Below are positions 43,737-52,245 of a stretch of 64,000 bases of DNA, one piece after another. Made by a program: the position numbers and the translations under genes. Each line of letters opens with the position of its first letter. The first letter of the stretch is position 1. The notes under the pieces are model-generated. The model was given only the letters and a program-made list of their open reading frames with translations. It was not told where the DNA came from and ran no database searches. The DNA lies in contig NZ_CP094970.1 of NCBI RefSeq assembly GCF_025790165.1, positions 2,108,001 through 2,172,000 on the forward strand, in the 5' to 3' direction. Origin of the DNA: Solicola gregarius. GTDB lineage: Bacteria > Actinomycetota > Actinomycetes > Propionibacteriales > Nocardioidaceae.

Positions 43737-43767
43737 TTGACCTTGACCCTGCGTCAGGGTTCGACCA
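43737..43767 (+). promoter_or_regulatory. Candidate MerR-type operator/promoter of the drug ABC operon
   Basis: ACCCTG (43746-43751) and CAGGGT (43755-43760) form a dyad that lies downstream of TTGACC (43737-43742). A 19-bp spacer would put the -10 at CGACCA (43762-43767), a weak match, eight bases before the ATG at 43775. This is the same geometry as the MerR promoter at 31920. The MerR gene at 45535 lies in the same operon and is the likely binder. Confidence 0.5.
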
Positions 43768-43774
43768 TGGCGAC

Positions 43775-44731
43775 ATGACTACTACTGCCGCTGCTATCGA
43801 GGTCGCCGGACTGACCAAGTCCTACGGCGACCACACCGTGTTGGACGGTGTCGACCTGACCGTTCCGGAAGGGACGGTCTACGCACTCCTCGGGCCCAAC
43901 GGTGCCGGCAAGACGACCATCGTCAACATCCTCGCGACACTGCTGACCCCCGGCGACGGTGAGATCCGCGTCAACGGCTTCGACGTACGACAGCAGCCTG
44001 CCGAGGTACGCGCCGCGATCGGCGTGACCGGGCAGTTCTCGGCGATCGACGAACTGCTCACCGGCCGCGAGAACCTGTGGCTGATGGCCGATCTCGCACA
44101 CTTGGACCGCGCGAGCGCGGCCACTGCCGTGACCGGGATGCTGGAGCGCTTCGACCTCGTCGACGCCGCCGACCGGCGGGCGCAGACGTACTCGGGTGGT
44201 ATGAAGCGGCGGCTGGATCTGGCGATGACGCTGATCACCGGGCCGCGGCTGATCTTCCTCGACGAACCGTCGACCGGTCTCGACCCGCGCAGTCGGCGTG
44301 GCCTGTGGGCGATCGTGCGTGAGCAGGTCGCCGACGGCGTGACGGTGCTGCTGACGACGCAGTACCTCGACGAGGCCGATGAACTGGCCGACCGGATCGG
44401 GGTCCTCGACGCCGGGCAATTGGTCGCCGAGGGCACGGCTGCGGAGCTGAAGCGGCGCGTCCCGGGCGGCCACGTCTCGGTGCAGTTCGCCGACGGTGCG
44501 GCGCTGACCGCGGCGGCGGCGGCGTACCCGGACGCCGTCACCGACCTGGAGACGCTCACCTTGCAGGTACCCAACGACGGCAGCATCGCCGGACTGCGCC
44601 GGGTCCTGGACGGCCTCGACGACGACGTCGTCGCCGGGCTGACGGTCGAGTCCGCCGATCTCGACGACGTGTTCCTTGCGCTCACCGGCCACGCGGTCGA
44701 GGCGCCCGAATCAAAGGAGATCCCCGCATGA
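43775..44731 (+). CDS. Drug-export ABC transporter ATP-binding protein (DrrA-like)
   Basis: The 318-residue ATPase has Walker A LLGPNGAGKTT, a Q-loop in VTGQFSAIDELLTG, signature YSGGMKRRLDLAM, Walker B RLIFLDEPSTGLD and H-loop region TTQYLDEAD, followed by a C-terminal extension of about 90 residues as in DrrA/daunorubicin-resistance ATPases. The frame is open upstream, but the family starts at this ATG, which has no ribosome-binding site and may be leaderless. It overlaps the permease gene by 4 bp. With the permease and a MerR regulator it forms an inducible exporter of drugs or lipophilic compounds. Confidence 0.92.
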   Translation: MTTTAAAIEVAGLTKSYGDHTVLDGVDLTVPEGTVYALLGPNGAGKTTIVNILATLLTPGDGEIRVNGFDVRQQPAEVRAAIGVTGQFSAIDELLTGRENLWLMADLAHLDRASAATAVTGMLERFDLVDAADRRAQTYSGGMKRRLDLAMTLITGPRLIFLDEPSTGLDPRSRRGLWAIVREQVADGVTVLLTTQYLDEADELADRIGVLDAGQLVAEGTAAELKRRVPGGHVSVQFADGAALTAAAAAYPDAVTDLETLTLQVPNDGSIAGLRRVLDGLDDDVVAGLTVESADLDDVFLALTGHAVEAPESKEIPA

Positions 44732-45522
44732 ACGCCACCTACACCATTCGCGACTCGGCGACGATGCTGCGACGCAACCTGCTGCACATCCGCCGCTATC
44801 CCTCGTTGTCGGTCATGCTGGTCGCGCAACCGATCCTGTTCCTGTTGCTGTTCGTGTACGTGTTCGGCGGCACCATCGGTGCCGGTCTGCCCGGGCAGCC
44901 GGGCGGCGGAGACCGCGGCGACTATCTGGTGTTCATCACGCCGGGAATCCTGATCATGACCGTTGCCAGCGTCGCGCTCGGAACCGCGATCGCGACCGCG
45001 ACCGACATGACCACCGGGATCATCGCCCGGTTCCGCACGATGGACATCGCCCGGGTGTCGGTCCTCACAGGTCACGTCCTGGGTGCGGTGATCAAGACCG
45101 GATTCGCGGTGGTGATCGTGACGGCGTTCGCGTTCCTGCTCGGGTTCCGCTCCGATGCCGATCCGCTCGGTTGGCTCGGGGCGATCGGGCTGCTGGTTCT
45201 CATCGCGTTCTCGCTCACCTGGCTGACCGTCGGGATGGGCCTCGCGGCGAACAGCGTCGAGACGGCGAGCAACACCCCGATGTTTCTGGTGATCCTGCCG
45301 TTCATCAGCAGCGGCTTCGTGCCGACGGACGCGATGCCTGCCGGGTTGCGCCAGTTCGCCGAGCACCAGCCGTTCACACCGATGATCAACACCCTTCGCG
45401 ACCTCGTCACCGGTGCTCCGACGGACTCCGATCTGTGGCTCGCGATCGGTTGGTGCGTCGCGATCTCGCTGGTCGGCTACCTGTGGTCGCGGCGGCTGTT
45501 CCTCCGCGTGCCCACGAGGTAG
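44728..45522 (+). CDS. ABC-2 type permease (DrrB-like)
   Basis: The 264-residue protein has six hydrophobic helices and ABC-2 features: RNLLHIRRYPSLSVMLVAQPILFLLLFVYVFG near the start, GDYLVFITPGILIMTVAS, and the conserved LPFISSGFVPTDAMPAGLRQFAEHQPFTPM region. It is the membrane partner of the DrrA-like ATPase, whose stop codon overlaps its ATG by 4 bp; a ribosome-binding AAAGGAG lies before it. The MerR regulator gene follows 12 bp after its stop. It probably exports an amphipathic drug or lipid. Confidence 0.92.
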   Translation: MNATYTIRDSATMLRRNLLHIRRYPSLSVMLVAQPILFLLLFVYVFGGTIGAGLPGQPGGGDRGDYLVFITPGILIMTVASVALGTAIATATDMTTGIIARFRTMDIARVSVLTGHVLGAVIKTGFAVVIVTAFAFLLGFRSDADPLGWLGAIGLLVLIAFSLTWLTVGMGLAANSVETASNTPMFLVILPFISSGFVPTDAMPAGLRQFAEHQPFTPMINTLRDLVTGAPTDSDLWLAIGWCVAISLVGYLWSRRLFLRVPTR

Positions 45523-45534
45523 GAGACTGACACG

Positions 45535-46329
45535 GTGCTCACCATCAGCCAGCTGGCGTCGTACGCCGGCGTCACCGTTCGCGCGGTGCGGCACTACCAC
45601 GCCAAGGGACTGCTGCCGGAGCCCGAGCGCGACCATTCGGGCTACCGTCGCTACGACGCCCACGCCGTCGTCGAGCTCGTCCGGATACGTACGCTCGCGG
45701 CCGCCGGTGTTCCGCTCGCGCGCGTACGTGAGCTGCTCGTCGCCGACACCGACGAGTTCGCCGCTGCCGTCGCCGACATCGACCGGCGTCTGCGCGCCGA
45801 GATCAGGGAGCGGCAGCGGCACCGCACGCAGATCGCTCAGCTGGCGGCCGGCGACAGCCTGGCCCTTCCCCCGGAGGCGACGGCGTACATCGACAGGCTG
45901 CGCGAGCTCGGGATTCCGGATGCGATGGTCGACGGCGAGCGTGACGCATGGATCTTGGTGGCCGCACAGCTTCGTGAGCAGATGCCGTTCTACATGACGA
46001 TGAAGCAACAGCAACTCGACGACCCAGCGGCGGTCGAGCTGTACGGCGTTCTCGCCGAGGTCATGCAGTGGGAGGTGGGCGACCCGCGAGTCGCGGCAAT
46101 GGCCGACCGACTCGCTGCGCTCCTCGATGCCGTGGGTGTCGAGGAGTCGGAGCAGCACGACGAGCAGATGCCGGACGAACTCGTGGAACTCCTCGACGCG
46201 GTCTTCCTCGACTCGGTGCCGGTCGCCCGCCGCCTCATGGAGTTGCTCGAGGAGCGCGGGTGGCGGGGCTGGACCAACCTCGAGCGCGTCCCTCCTCGGC
46301 AAGATTCAGCCAATCCGTTCGGTCAGTGA
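45535..46329 (+). CDS. MerR-family regulator with long C-terminal ligand domain
   Basis: A GTG start gives 264 residues. The MerR domain reads LTISQLASYAGVTVRAVRHYHAKGLLPEPERDHSGYRRYDAHAVV, then a coiled-coil dimer helix. The C-terminal 150 residues are helical and acidic (EESEQHDEQMPDELVELLD), somewhat like ligand domains of TipA-type multidrug-binding regulators but without a clear match. It is the third gene of the exporter operon, so it is likely to sense the exported drug and activate the operon from the dyad near 43750. Its last 24 bases overlap the convergent VOC gene. Confidence 0.88.
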   Translation: MLTISQLASYAGVTVRAVRHYHAKGLLPEPERDHSGYRRYDAHAVVELVRIRTLAAAGVPLARVRELLVADTDEFAAAVADIDRRLRAEIRERQRHRTQIAQLAAGDSLALPPEATAYIDRLRELGIPDAMVDGERDAWILVAAQLREQMPFYMTMKQQQLDDPAAVELYGVLAEVMQWEVGDPRVAAMADRLAALLDAVGVEESEQHDEQMPDELVELLDAVFLDSVPVARRLMELLEERGWRGWTNLERVPPRQDSANPFGQ

Positions 46330-46746
46330 GACAACGATCCCTTCGGGGCCGCGGACGTAGGCCATCAGCCAGGTGCCCTCGTACTCGCCGATTCCGCCGA
46401 CAAGTCCGTATCCGTCCGCGGCCAGGTCGTCGACCATGGCCCGCAGACCGTCGACCTCGAAGCAGACGTTGCGCATGCCCAGCTCGTTCGGCATCGCAGC
46501 GGGTGATCCCGGCTCGTGGTCGGGCCTGACGAACCTCGCGAGCTCGATCCGAGTCCCGCCGTCCGGCGGCCGCAGCATGACGACCTCCGTTCGCGAGTCC
46601 GGGATGCCGCCGACGGTGTCGAGGAATTCGCCTTCCACGAAGGTGCGCCCCTCGACCTCGAGACCAAGTCCGACGAAGAACGCCGTCGTCGAGTCGAGGT
46701 CGGCGACGGTGATGCCAATATGGTCAAACTGCTTGATGTGCGACAT
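46306..46746 (-). CDS. VOC-family (glyoxalase/bleomycin-resistance-like) protein
   Basis: The ATG at 46746 has GGAGG nine bases upstream; an ATG at 46755 is too close to that site. The 146-residue protein has paired beta-alpha-beta-beta-beta units: FDHIGITVADLDSTTAFFVGLGLEVEGR and then MRNVCFEVDGLRAMVDDL. Metal-binding positions are the histidine in DHIGIT and the glutamate in TRIELARF of the first half and possibly VCFEV in the second. Family members include methylmalonyl-CoA epimerases, glyoxalases and dioxygenases; no specific assignment is possible. The gene is convergent with and overlaps the MerR gene by 24 bp. Confidence 0.83.
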   Translation of the reverse strand: MSHIKQFDHIGITVADLDSTTAFFVGLGLEVEGRTFVEGEFLDTVGGIPDSRTEVVMLRPPDGGTRIELARFVRPDHEPGSPAAMPNELGMRNVCFEVDGLRAMVDDLAADGYGLVGGIGEYEGTWLMAYVRGPEGIVVSLTERIG

Positions 46747-46941
46747 GACTGCCATCCTCCGCTGGTTGCTTCGTCCTTGGTACGGGGACGAAGCTCTGGC
46801 GGCGTTCTCGACATGCACTTGGCCGGACGCGCGCCGCTGCCTTCATGGACCGGCAGGTGCGACAACCGATGAGTCCGGGTCACCGTCGCCGTCAATCCTT
46901 TGGACGCGGCGCAACAGGAGCGAACTCCAATGGATGGGCAC

Positions 46942-46989
46942 CGTACGGGCGCGCTGCGGATACTGGACGCGTGCGTACGGGCGCGCTGC
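46942..46989 (+). repeat. Pair of 16-bp direct repeats
   Basis: CGTACGGGCGCGCTGC occurs at 46942-46957 and again at 46974-46989, a 32-bp period, in the intergenic space before the MmcQ/YjbR gene. Function unknown; a short duplication or tandem regulator sites are both possible. Confidence 0.5.
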
Positions 46990-47015
46990 CTCGTCGTGAC
47001 CGAAGGATTCTGAGC

Positions 47016-47375
47016 ATGGCTGTGATTGATGACGTTCGGCCGCTGGGCGAGGAATTGGAGCGCTCGTACGAGGTGTACGTCCGCGGCAGGTTGAAGTTCC
47101 GCGTCAAGCAGATCGTCTACGTGGCGTTCTCCCTCGACGAGACCGTCATGGAATTCGCGTTCCCAAGAGAGGAGCGCGCGGCGCTGGTCGCCAGCGAGCC
47201 GCACAAGTTCCACCTGCCGTCGGCGTCGGACCTGCGCTTCAACTGGATCGCTGCCGACCTTGCAGCACTGGAGCCGACCGAGGCCCGCGAGTTCGTCGTC
47301 GACGCGTGGCGCATGGTCGTGCCACAGAAGCTCTCCCGTGCCTACGACCTCACCCATCCCCATGGCCCGGAGTGA
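47016..47375 (+). CDS. MmcQ/YjbR-family protein
   Basis: The 119-residue protein has the YjbR-like alpha/beta fold pattern: RLKFRVKQIVYVAFSLDETVMEFAFPREERAALVASEP, then FHLPSASDLRFNWIAADLAAL and a final helix AREFVVDAWRMVVPQKLSRAY. These small cytoplasmic proteins have a cyclophilin-like or CyaY-like fold and are often called DNA-binding, but their role is not settled. The ATG at 47016 was chosen because the fold begins there; only weak ribosome-binding sequence (GAAGGATT) is nearby. It stands alone between divergent VOC and convergent peptidase genes. Confidence 0.78.
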   Translation: MAVIDDVRPLGEELERSYEVYVRGRLKFRVKQIVYVAFSLDETVMEFAFPREERAALVASEPHKFHLPSASDLRFNWIAADLAALEPTEAREFVVDAWRMVVPQKLSRAYDLTHPHGPE

Positions 47376-47467
47376 AGCACCAGCGGCTGGAATGACGCCG
47401 GCGGCCGTCGCGCGTATTGTCCGGCCCGGTCGCTCGTGGCGACGACGGACCCGAGAGTGGCCTCAGC

Positions 47468-48346
47468 TCAGGCCGTTCGCAGGTCGTCGAGGGCCAGGTC
47501 CAGGGCTTCGGCCGACGGGCAGGGCCGATCCGGGATGACGCCGACCTGTTCCCAGTTCGTACCCGTGACCGCGTTCACCGACTTAGCGGTGGGCACGTGC
47601 AACTCCAAGGACTCGCCGACCTTGAACGCTTCGACCGGATGCGCTCCGCCGCCGGTGGTCTCGCCGATGACCACCGCGCGGCCTTGGGCCTGAAGGTCGT
47701 ACGCCAGTTCCTCGCAGCCGGAGAACGTGGTGGGACTGGTGAGTACGCGGATCGGACCGTCGAGGCGGGTTGCTGCGGGCGCGGTCCAGTACTGCCGTGG
47801 CGTCGCTCCGCGTTCGACGATGTCCTGCAGGTGGACGGGCTCCTTGCCCAGAAGGTGACCGCAGATCAGGGCAACGGTCTCCGGTGTGCCGCCACCCCCG
47901 TTGCGCAGGTCGATGATCAAGCCATCCACCGAGGACAGCAGCGTGAAAGCGGCGGCGATGTACGGCGCGGCCAGGTGCACGGGCGAGAGGTACGGCGCGA
48001 TCTGCAGCAACCCGATGCCGTCGTCGAACAGCCGAGTCTGACGCACGCCCCCTGCGTTGCGCCGGGCCTCGGCGGCGAACCTCGCCTCGTGTTCGGGGCC
48101 GTCGAAGGCCGAGGCGGCGCCACCCGGCCGGTGCCGCACCCGCAGGTGGCGGTCGTTGTTGGTGCGTTGCAGGAGTCGGGTCAGCACTCGCGCGATCTGG
48201 GAGGGTTCGGCTCCGACCAGCTCGGCGGGCATGTCGTCCAGGCTTGCGGTGATCGCTCGGGTGTCCTCCTCGAGGATGTACCGCTCGAGCACCAGATTCG
48301 TGATCTGTTCGCCGAGGTCGCGCAGGTCGATGTCGTTTCGCGTCAT
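47468..48346 (-). CDS. S41-family (tail-specific-like) peptidase
   Basis: The 292-residue protein lacks a signal peptide. The N-terminal helical domain (about 1-95) is followed by an S41 core: DDGIGLLQIAPYLSP, VDGLIIDLRNGGGGTPETV, and the active-site segment LTSPTTFSGCEELAYDLQ, where the serine in TFSGCEE is the likely nucleophile, then AVVIGETTGGGAHP. No PDZ domain is seen, as in the retinol-binding-protein-like branch of S41. It is probably a cytoplasmic or unusually exported serine peptidase of unknown target. It is divergent from a winged-helix regulator, with about 50 bp between the starts. Confidence 0.82.
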   Translation of the reverse strand: MTRNDIDLRDLGEQITNLVLERYILEEDTRAITASLDDMPAELVGAEPSQIARVLTRLLQRTNNDRHLRVRHRPGGAASAFDGPEHEARFAAEARRNAGGVRQTRLFDDGIGLLQIAPYLSPVHLAAPYIAAAFTLLSSVDGLIIDLRNGGGGTPETVALICGHLLGKEPVHLQDIVERGATPRQYWTAPAATRLDGPIRVLTSPTTFSGCEELAYDLQAQGRAVVIGETTGGGAHPVEAFKVGESLELHVPTAKSVNAVTGTNWEQVGVIPDRPCPSAEALDLALDDLRTA

Positions 48347-48401
48347 GGGTGAAGCCCATCAGTGCCTTGACCAAAGCGACAACTCCAGTTAACGCTTGAT
48401 T

Positions 48402-48902
48402 GTGACCACAGATCGCCGGTACGACACCATCCACGCAACGAGCCCCGCACAGATGCGCGCACTGTCGCACCCAGCGCGGCACAAGCTACTGGGGGCGATG
48501 AATCCGGACGGCGCGACGATCAGTCAGTTGAGCAATCGGCTCGGTATGAACAAGGGCAGCGTCTCCCACCACCTCGGGGTACTGTGCGCGGCCGGATTGG
48601 CCCACAAGGGGCCGACCCGAACGGTTCGCGGCGGAACCGAGCAGTACTTCGTCCCGACGGCACGCAAGGTCATGTTCCCTCCGGGCGAGGACGGTGCCGC
48701 CACGAACGCCATGCTGGCCACCATCACCGAGGAGCTCGGTACGGACGACGACCACCTGCTCAACCACCGCGTGATCTGTCTCACCCGCGACCAGGCCGAG
48801 GCGGTACGACAGCATCTCGACGCAGTGGTCAACGACCTGCAGCCCGCGGACCCACGTGAACGGCAGTACGGCATCGTCGTCGGTCTCTACCAGAGACGAT
48901 GA
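48402..48902 (+). CDS. ArsR-like winged-helix regulator
   Basis: I use the GTG at 48402 (166 residues); a TTG two codons earlier is possible and no clear ribosome-binding site exists. The N-terminal winged helix reads QMRALSHPARHKLLGAMNPDGATISQLSNRLGMNKGSVSHHLGVLCAAGL, a standard ArsR/MarR-like pattern. The C-terminal region (about 85-165) is a helical domain of unknown function with DDDHLLNHRVICLTRDQAEAVRQHL. The gene is divergent from the S41-like peptidase. AACTCCAGTT at 48381-48390 has AACT/AGTT arms and lies between the two starts, a possible operator. Metal-binding cysteines are not seen. Confidence 0.82.
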   Translation: MTTDRRYDTIHATSPAQMRALSHPARHKLLGAMNPDGATISQLSNRLGMNKGSVSHHLGVLCAAGLAHKGPTRTVRGGTEQYFVPTARKVMFPPGEDGAATNAMLATITEELGTDDDHLLNHRVICLTRDQAEAVRQHLDAVVNDLQPADPRERQYGIVVGLYQRR

Positions 48903-48995
48903 ACCGCCTGGAACGTGTCGCCGATCGGACGCGCGCCGTCGCCGCGGGCGGCGGCTACCGTGAAAGGACGACGTCCATCGATCCGGAGGTGTTCG

Positions 48996-50069
48996 GTGCG
49001 TCATCGATGCCGCGACCTTGCCGCCCTCGCCCTGGGTGTGGTCCTCGTCGTCGGGTGCAGCGCCGACGAATCTGGGTCCGAGACAGGCGACGCGTCCTCG
49101 AAGCCTGAGGCGTCCACCGGTACGGATGGGACAGCCGAGCCGCAGATCACTGGCCCCACAGCCGATCGCCAGGCGCGACCGATCTCCGTACCGGGACTGG
49201 CCGAGCAGCGACACCTGGGTGACCGTTTGCGCCTCGCAGCCGTACGCGAGCAGACGCCCGAGTACACGTCGTACGACATGACGTACCGCAGCCGCAGCAC
49301 AACGAACCGCGGCAACGAGGCGTACACGATCACCGGGGTGATCAACGTCCCCCGCGGGCCCGGCCCGTTCCCGGCAGTGGTCCTGGCGCATGGCTACATC
49401 GATCCTGGCGTCTACGTACGCGGCCAAGGGATGACCCGCGAACGCGGATATCTCGCTGCGCGTGGGTACATCGCGATGCACGTGGACTACCGCAACCACG
49501 CGGAGGCAGACGACGACCCGCGCCTCGCGGTCCGGATGGAGCTTGGGTACAGCGCGGACGTGATCAACGCGGTCAAAGCCCTACGCAACTCGCGGGACGT
49601 ACCGGTCGACGACGACCGCGTGGCGATGTTCGGCCGATCCATGGGCGGGGGCGTCGTACTGAAGGCGCTCATCGCCGAGCCGGGGCTCGTGCAGGCCGCG
49701 ACGACATGGGCGTCGGTCTCGTCGCTGGAGGCGCAGAACTACGACCAGTTCGAACGCAACGACCCCGAGGACTCCGACGATCCGGTGGCCCGCCGCTACG
49801 GCGCCCCGGAGGAGAACCCGGCCTTCTGGCGCGCGAACTCCTCGCGCCCCTACCTCGACCGGATCACCGAACCGGTGCTCGTCGTGCACGGACGCGTCGA
49901 CGACACCTGCCCGCCACGCTGGGCACCTGCGACCCAAAGCGCGCTCACCCGGGCGGGAGTCGACTCCACCCTGCAGTGGTACGACGACGGACACGCCTTC
50001 GGACCCGCGTTCAACGCGGCGATGGCTCGGACCGTGCGGTTCTTCGACGCGCGTCTCGGCGGGCAGTAG
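48996..50069 (+). CDS. Lipoprotein alpha/beta hydrolase (dienelactone hydrolase/acylaminoacyl-peptidase-like)
   Basis: The GTG at 48996 has GGAGG six bases upstream and gives a lipoprotein signal with lipobox VVGC. A Ser/Thr/Gly/Glu-rich linker follows, then an alpha/beta hydrolase domain with VVLAHGYIDPG, nucleophile GRSMGGG, acid HGRVDDT and histidine DDGHAFG, so the triad is complete. The arrangement resembles prolyl-oligopeptidase-like or dienelactone-hydrolase-like serine hydrolases without a propeller. It is anchored outside the cell membrane. No operon partner is apparent; the winged-helix regulator gene ends 93 bp upstream. Substrate unknown. Confidence 0.83.
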   Translation: MRHRCRDLAALALGVVLVVGCSADESGSETGDASSKPEASTGTDGTAEPQITGPTADRQARPISVPGLAEQRHLGDRLRLAAVREQTPEYTSYDMTYRSRSTTNRGNEAYTITGVINVPRGPGPFPAVVLAHGYIDPGVYVRGQGMTRERGYLAARGYIAMHVDYRNHAEADDDPRLAVRMELGYSADVINAVKALRNSRDVPVDDDRVAMFGRSMGGGVVLKALIAEPGLVQAATTWASVSSLEAQNYDQFERNDPEDSDDPVARRYGAPEENPAFWRANSSRPYLDRITEPVLVVHGRVDDTCPPRWAPATQSALTRAGVDSTLQWYDDGHAFGPAFNAAMARTVRFFDARLGGQ

Positions 50070-50103
50070 GTTGACGCGCGACACCACCACGTCGATGCGG
50101 CCA

Positions 50104-50643
50104 TCAGGCCCGTTTGACTCTGACCGTGCGTCCCGAGACCGTTCCGGGCGCTGCGATCAGCGAACGAGCCTCGGAGGCCGCCATCGTCACCTGACTCGTC
50201 GACGCGAAGCCGGCATCGGTCCAGGCCCGGTTGAAGCGGCTGATCATCAGCCCGTGCACGGATCCTGTTGCGATCAGCAGGCCGAGGAGTAGGAGCACCG
50301 CCGGCAGTGTGATCACGGCACCTTCGTCAATGCCGGCCCAGGCGAGGAGCACGCCGACCACCAGCGCGACCACGTCGATCACGGCGACACCGATCAGAAC
50401 GGCGACGAGAGCGTTGAAGACGCGACGGGTCCGAGCGATGCGATCGTCGAGGGCCTCCAGGTCGGCGAGTACCACTGTCCGGTTCGTGGCGTGCGTTCCG
50501 TACAACTGTTGGTGGGATTGATCTCCCTTTGCACGCTGCCTGATCACGGTGCCATCCGCAGCAATGTGCCACTGGACAGTCCACGGCTTGTTCCACGACG
50601 GACCGGTGTCTCGGACGTGCTCGGAGGCATCGGGCTCTGACAT
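50104..50643 (-). CDS. Hypothetical membrane protein with two helices
   Basis: I do not recognise this 179-residue protein. A polar N-terminal part of about 70 residues (SWNKPWTVQWHIAADGTVIRQR) is followed by two hydrophobic helices (about 80-103, VFNALVAVLIGVAVIDVVALVVG, and 115-137, ITLPAVLLLLGLLIATG). A polar C-terminus of about 45 residues follows, with FNRAWTDAGFASTSQVTMAASEARSL. The start at 50643 is the first ATG compatible with this layout; the longer frame upstream is antisense-like. It is divergent from the next hypothetical gene and convergent with the lipoprotein hydrolase gene. Confidence 0.55.
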   Translation of the reverse strand: MSEPDASEHVRDTGPSWNKPWTVQWHIAADGTVIRQRAKGDQSHQQLYGTHATNRTVVLADLEALDDRIARTRRVFNALVAVLIGVAVIDVVALVVGVLLAWAGIDEGAVITLPAVLLLLGLLIATGSVHGLMISRFNRAWTDAGFASTSQVTMAASEARSLIAAPGTVSGRTVRVKRA

Positions 50644-50841
50644 GGCCCGCAAGATATCAGTGCCCCCGCGCCAATCTGGGCCGTGACCCAGACGAACGGC
50701 AGCGCCGAACTCCCAGTCGGTGTCGTGACGCGGGCGCTGCCCAATCTGCGCGGAACCCTCCTTGCCGATCGGCTTCAGGGGATACTTGCCAGACGGCAAG
50801 CGTTGACGCGGGTCGCGGCGGTCACGTCGGAGGAGTACGTC

Positions 50842-51339
50842 ATGTCGGAATCAAAGATGCTCGCGGCCGTGAATGCGGCCGTCAGCCGGGAAGGTTTCGA
50901 CGACGAGGTCATCGCCGCGGGGCAGTTCGCGCCGCGCGGTGCGACCGGAGGAATGTTCGCCGGCGGCATGGCGGGCGACACGGCCGGAGGAGTCATGGGT
51001 TCGGCGGGCGATTCGGTCGGTACGGTCGGCGGCGCGCTCGCGGGTGCGCACGGCGTCGCCCACTCTCGGGGACTGCCGCTTGCGATGGTCGTTGGCGTGT
51101 CCGAGCACTGGGTGTACGGATTTGCCGGACGTTCTCGCAGCAAGGAGCCGCACGAACTCGTATTCCGGCTGGGCCTCGAAGGTCTGGCGGTTTCGGTCGG
51201 CCAGCGGCTCAACGTCCGCACACTGACGCTGCTCAGCGGTGACGGCACCACCCGGATCGAGCTGGAAGGCAACCGCCTGCAGATCAGCCACAGCAAGGAC
51301 GTGATCGACGAACTGCGTACGAGACTCGGCCTCACCTAG
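50842..51339 (+). CDS. Hypothetical protein with glycine-rich middle
   Basis: The ATG at 50842 has GGAGGAG six bases upstream, giving 165 residues. I do not recognise a family. An N-terminal helix (SESKMLAAVNAAVSREGFDD) precedes a Gly/Ala-rich hydrophobic stretch (about 40-75; GGMFAGGMAGDTAGGVMG). The C-terminal half is beta-rich by eye: VVGVSEHWVYGFAGRSRSK, ELVFRLGLEGLAVSVGQRL, VRTLTLLSGDGTTRIELEG, suggesting a small PH-like barrel. There is no signal peptide. It is convergent with the IclR gene, with 18 bp between stops. Confidence 0.6.
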   Translation: MSESKMLAAVNAAVSREGFDDEVIAAGQFAPRGATGGMFAGGMAGDTAGGVMGSAGDSVGTVGGALAGAHGVAHSRGLPLAMVVGVSEHWVYGFAGRSRSKEPHELVFRLGLEGLAVSVGQRLNVRTLTLLSGDGTTRIELEGNRLQISHSKDVIDELRTRLGLT

Positions 51340-51357
51340 CAGACTGCTTGCGGTACG

Positions 51358-52149
51358 TCAGCCTCGCCGGCCCGGACTCCCGATCTCGATCGCAGCGTCG
51401 CGGGCGATCTCGCCGAGGGCCTCGAAGCGGGCCTCGGTCAGTCGTCCGCCGGGTCCCCAGATGCTCAGCACGGCGAGCGGGCGGCCACCGGAGTCGAGCA
51501 CCGGCGCTGACACACCGTACGCCGACTCCTCGAACTCGCCGCGGCACACGCCGTACCCCCGATCGCGTGCCGTGGCGAGCTCGGCGAGCAGCGCGTCGGG
51601 ATCGGTGATGGTCGTGTCGGTGTGCCGGGTCAGCGGTTCGCGCAGGATGCGGTGCACGAGGTCGTCCGACGAGTACGCCAGGAGCGCCTTGCCGGTCGAG
51701 GTTGCGTGCAGCGAGACCGTACGACCACGCCAGGTCGCCGAGACGACGGCCGTCGGCGCGACCTCGTCGACGTACGTGAGCCCGTTGTCGCGTACGACCG
51801 CGAGCGCGGCCGTCTCGCCGGTCAGCAGCGAGACGCGTTCGAGCACGGAGTGCGCGGACTGTACGAGCACGCCGACCCCCGCTGCCCCCGCGAGCTCGAC
51901 GACGCCGAAGCCGATCGCGTACCGGCCCGTCGGGCGGTCGAGTACGACCATCTCCTGAGCCTCGAGCGTCGACAGGATGCGCCACGCCGTCGCGCGGTTC
52001 AGTCCGCAGTCCGCGGCGAGAGCCGCGACATTGGCACGGTCGTCGTTCGCCGCCGCGACGGCACGCAGCAGAGCCACCGCGCGGTCGACGGACTGCACTC
52101 GACCCGAGCGCGGCACGTGGTCCGGATCGGCGTGGGACGCAGCCGACAT
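51358..52149 (-). CDS. IclR-family regulator of the carnitine-type locus
   Basis: The ATG at 52149 has GGAGG six bases upstream and gives 263 residues. The N-terminal winged helix (VQSVDRAVALLRAVAAANDDR, then CGLNRATAWRILSTLEAQEMV) is followed by an IclR effector GAF-like domain with TGETAALAVVRDNGLTYVDEV, the loop HATSTGKALLAYSSDD, GYGVCRGEFEESAYGVSAPV and a C-terminal LSIWGPGGRL. It is divergent from the ABC importer operon. A TCACTATG/CATAGTGA dyad lies between. IclR regulators commonly sense substrates or intermediates of the pathway they control. Confidence 0.9.
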   Translation of the reverse strand: MSAASHADPDHVPRSGRVQSVDRAVALLRAVAAANDDRANVAALAADCGLNRATAWRILSTLEAQEMVVLDRPTGRYAIGFGVVELAGAAGVGVLVQSAHSVLERVSLLTGETAALAVVRDNGLTYVDEVAPTAVVSATWRGRTVSLHATSTGKALLAYSSDDLVHRILREPLTRHTDTTITDPDALLAELATARDRGYGVCRGEFEESAYGVSAPVLDSGGRPLAVLSIWGPGGRLTEARFEALGEIARDAAIEIGSPGRRG

Positions 52150-52180
52150 CGTGCACCTCCCTTGACGGGTTCTGCGATCC

Positions 52181-52220
52181 TCACTATGTTCGCATTGCTC
52201 GAAGGATGCTCGCATAGTGA
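52181..52220. promoter_or_regulatory. Candidate IclR operator
   Basis: TCACTATG (52181-52188) and CATAGTGA (52213-52220) are inverted repeats 24 bp apart, with TTCGCAT and CTCGCAT copies inside. The site lies between the divergent IclR start (52149) and importer start (52246), 25 bp from the latter, and could serve both. Confidence 0.5.
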
Positions 52221-52245
52221 ACGACCCGATGGAACGGCTCTCACC

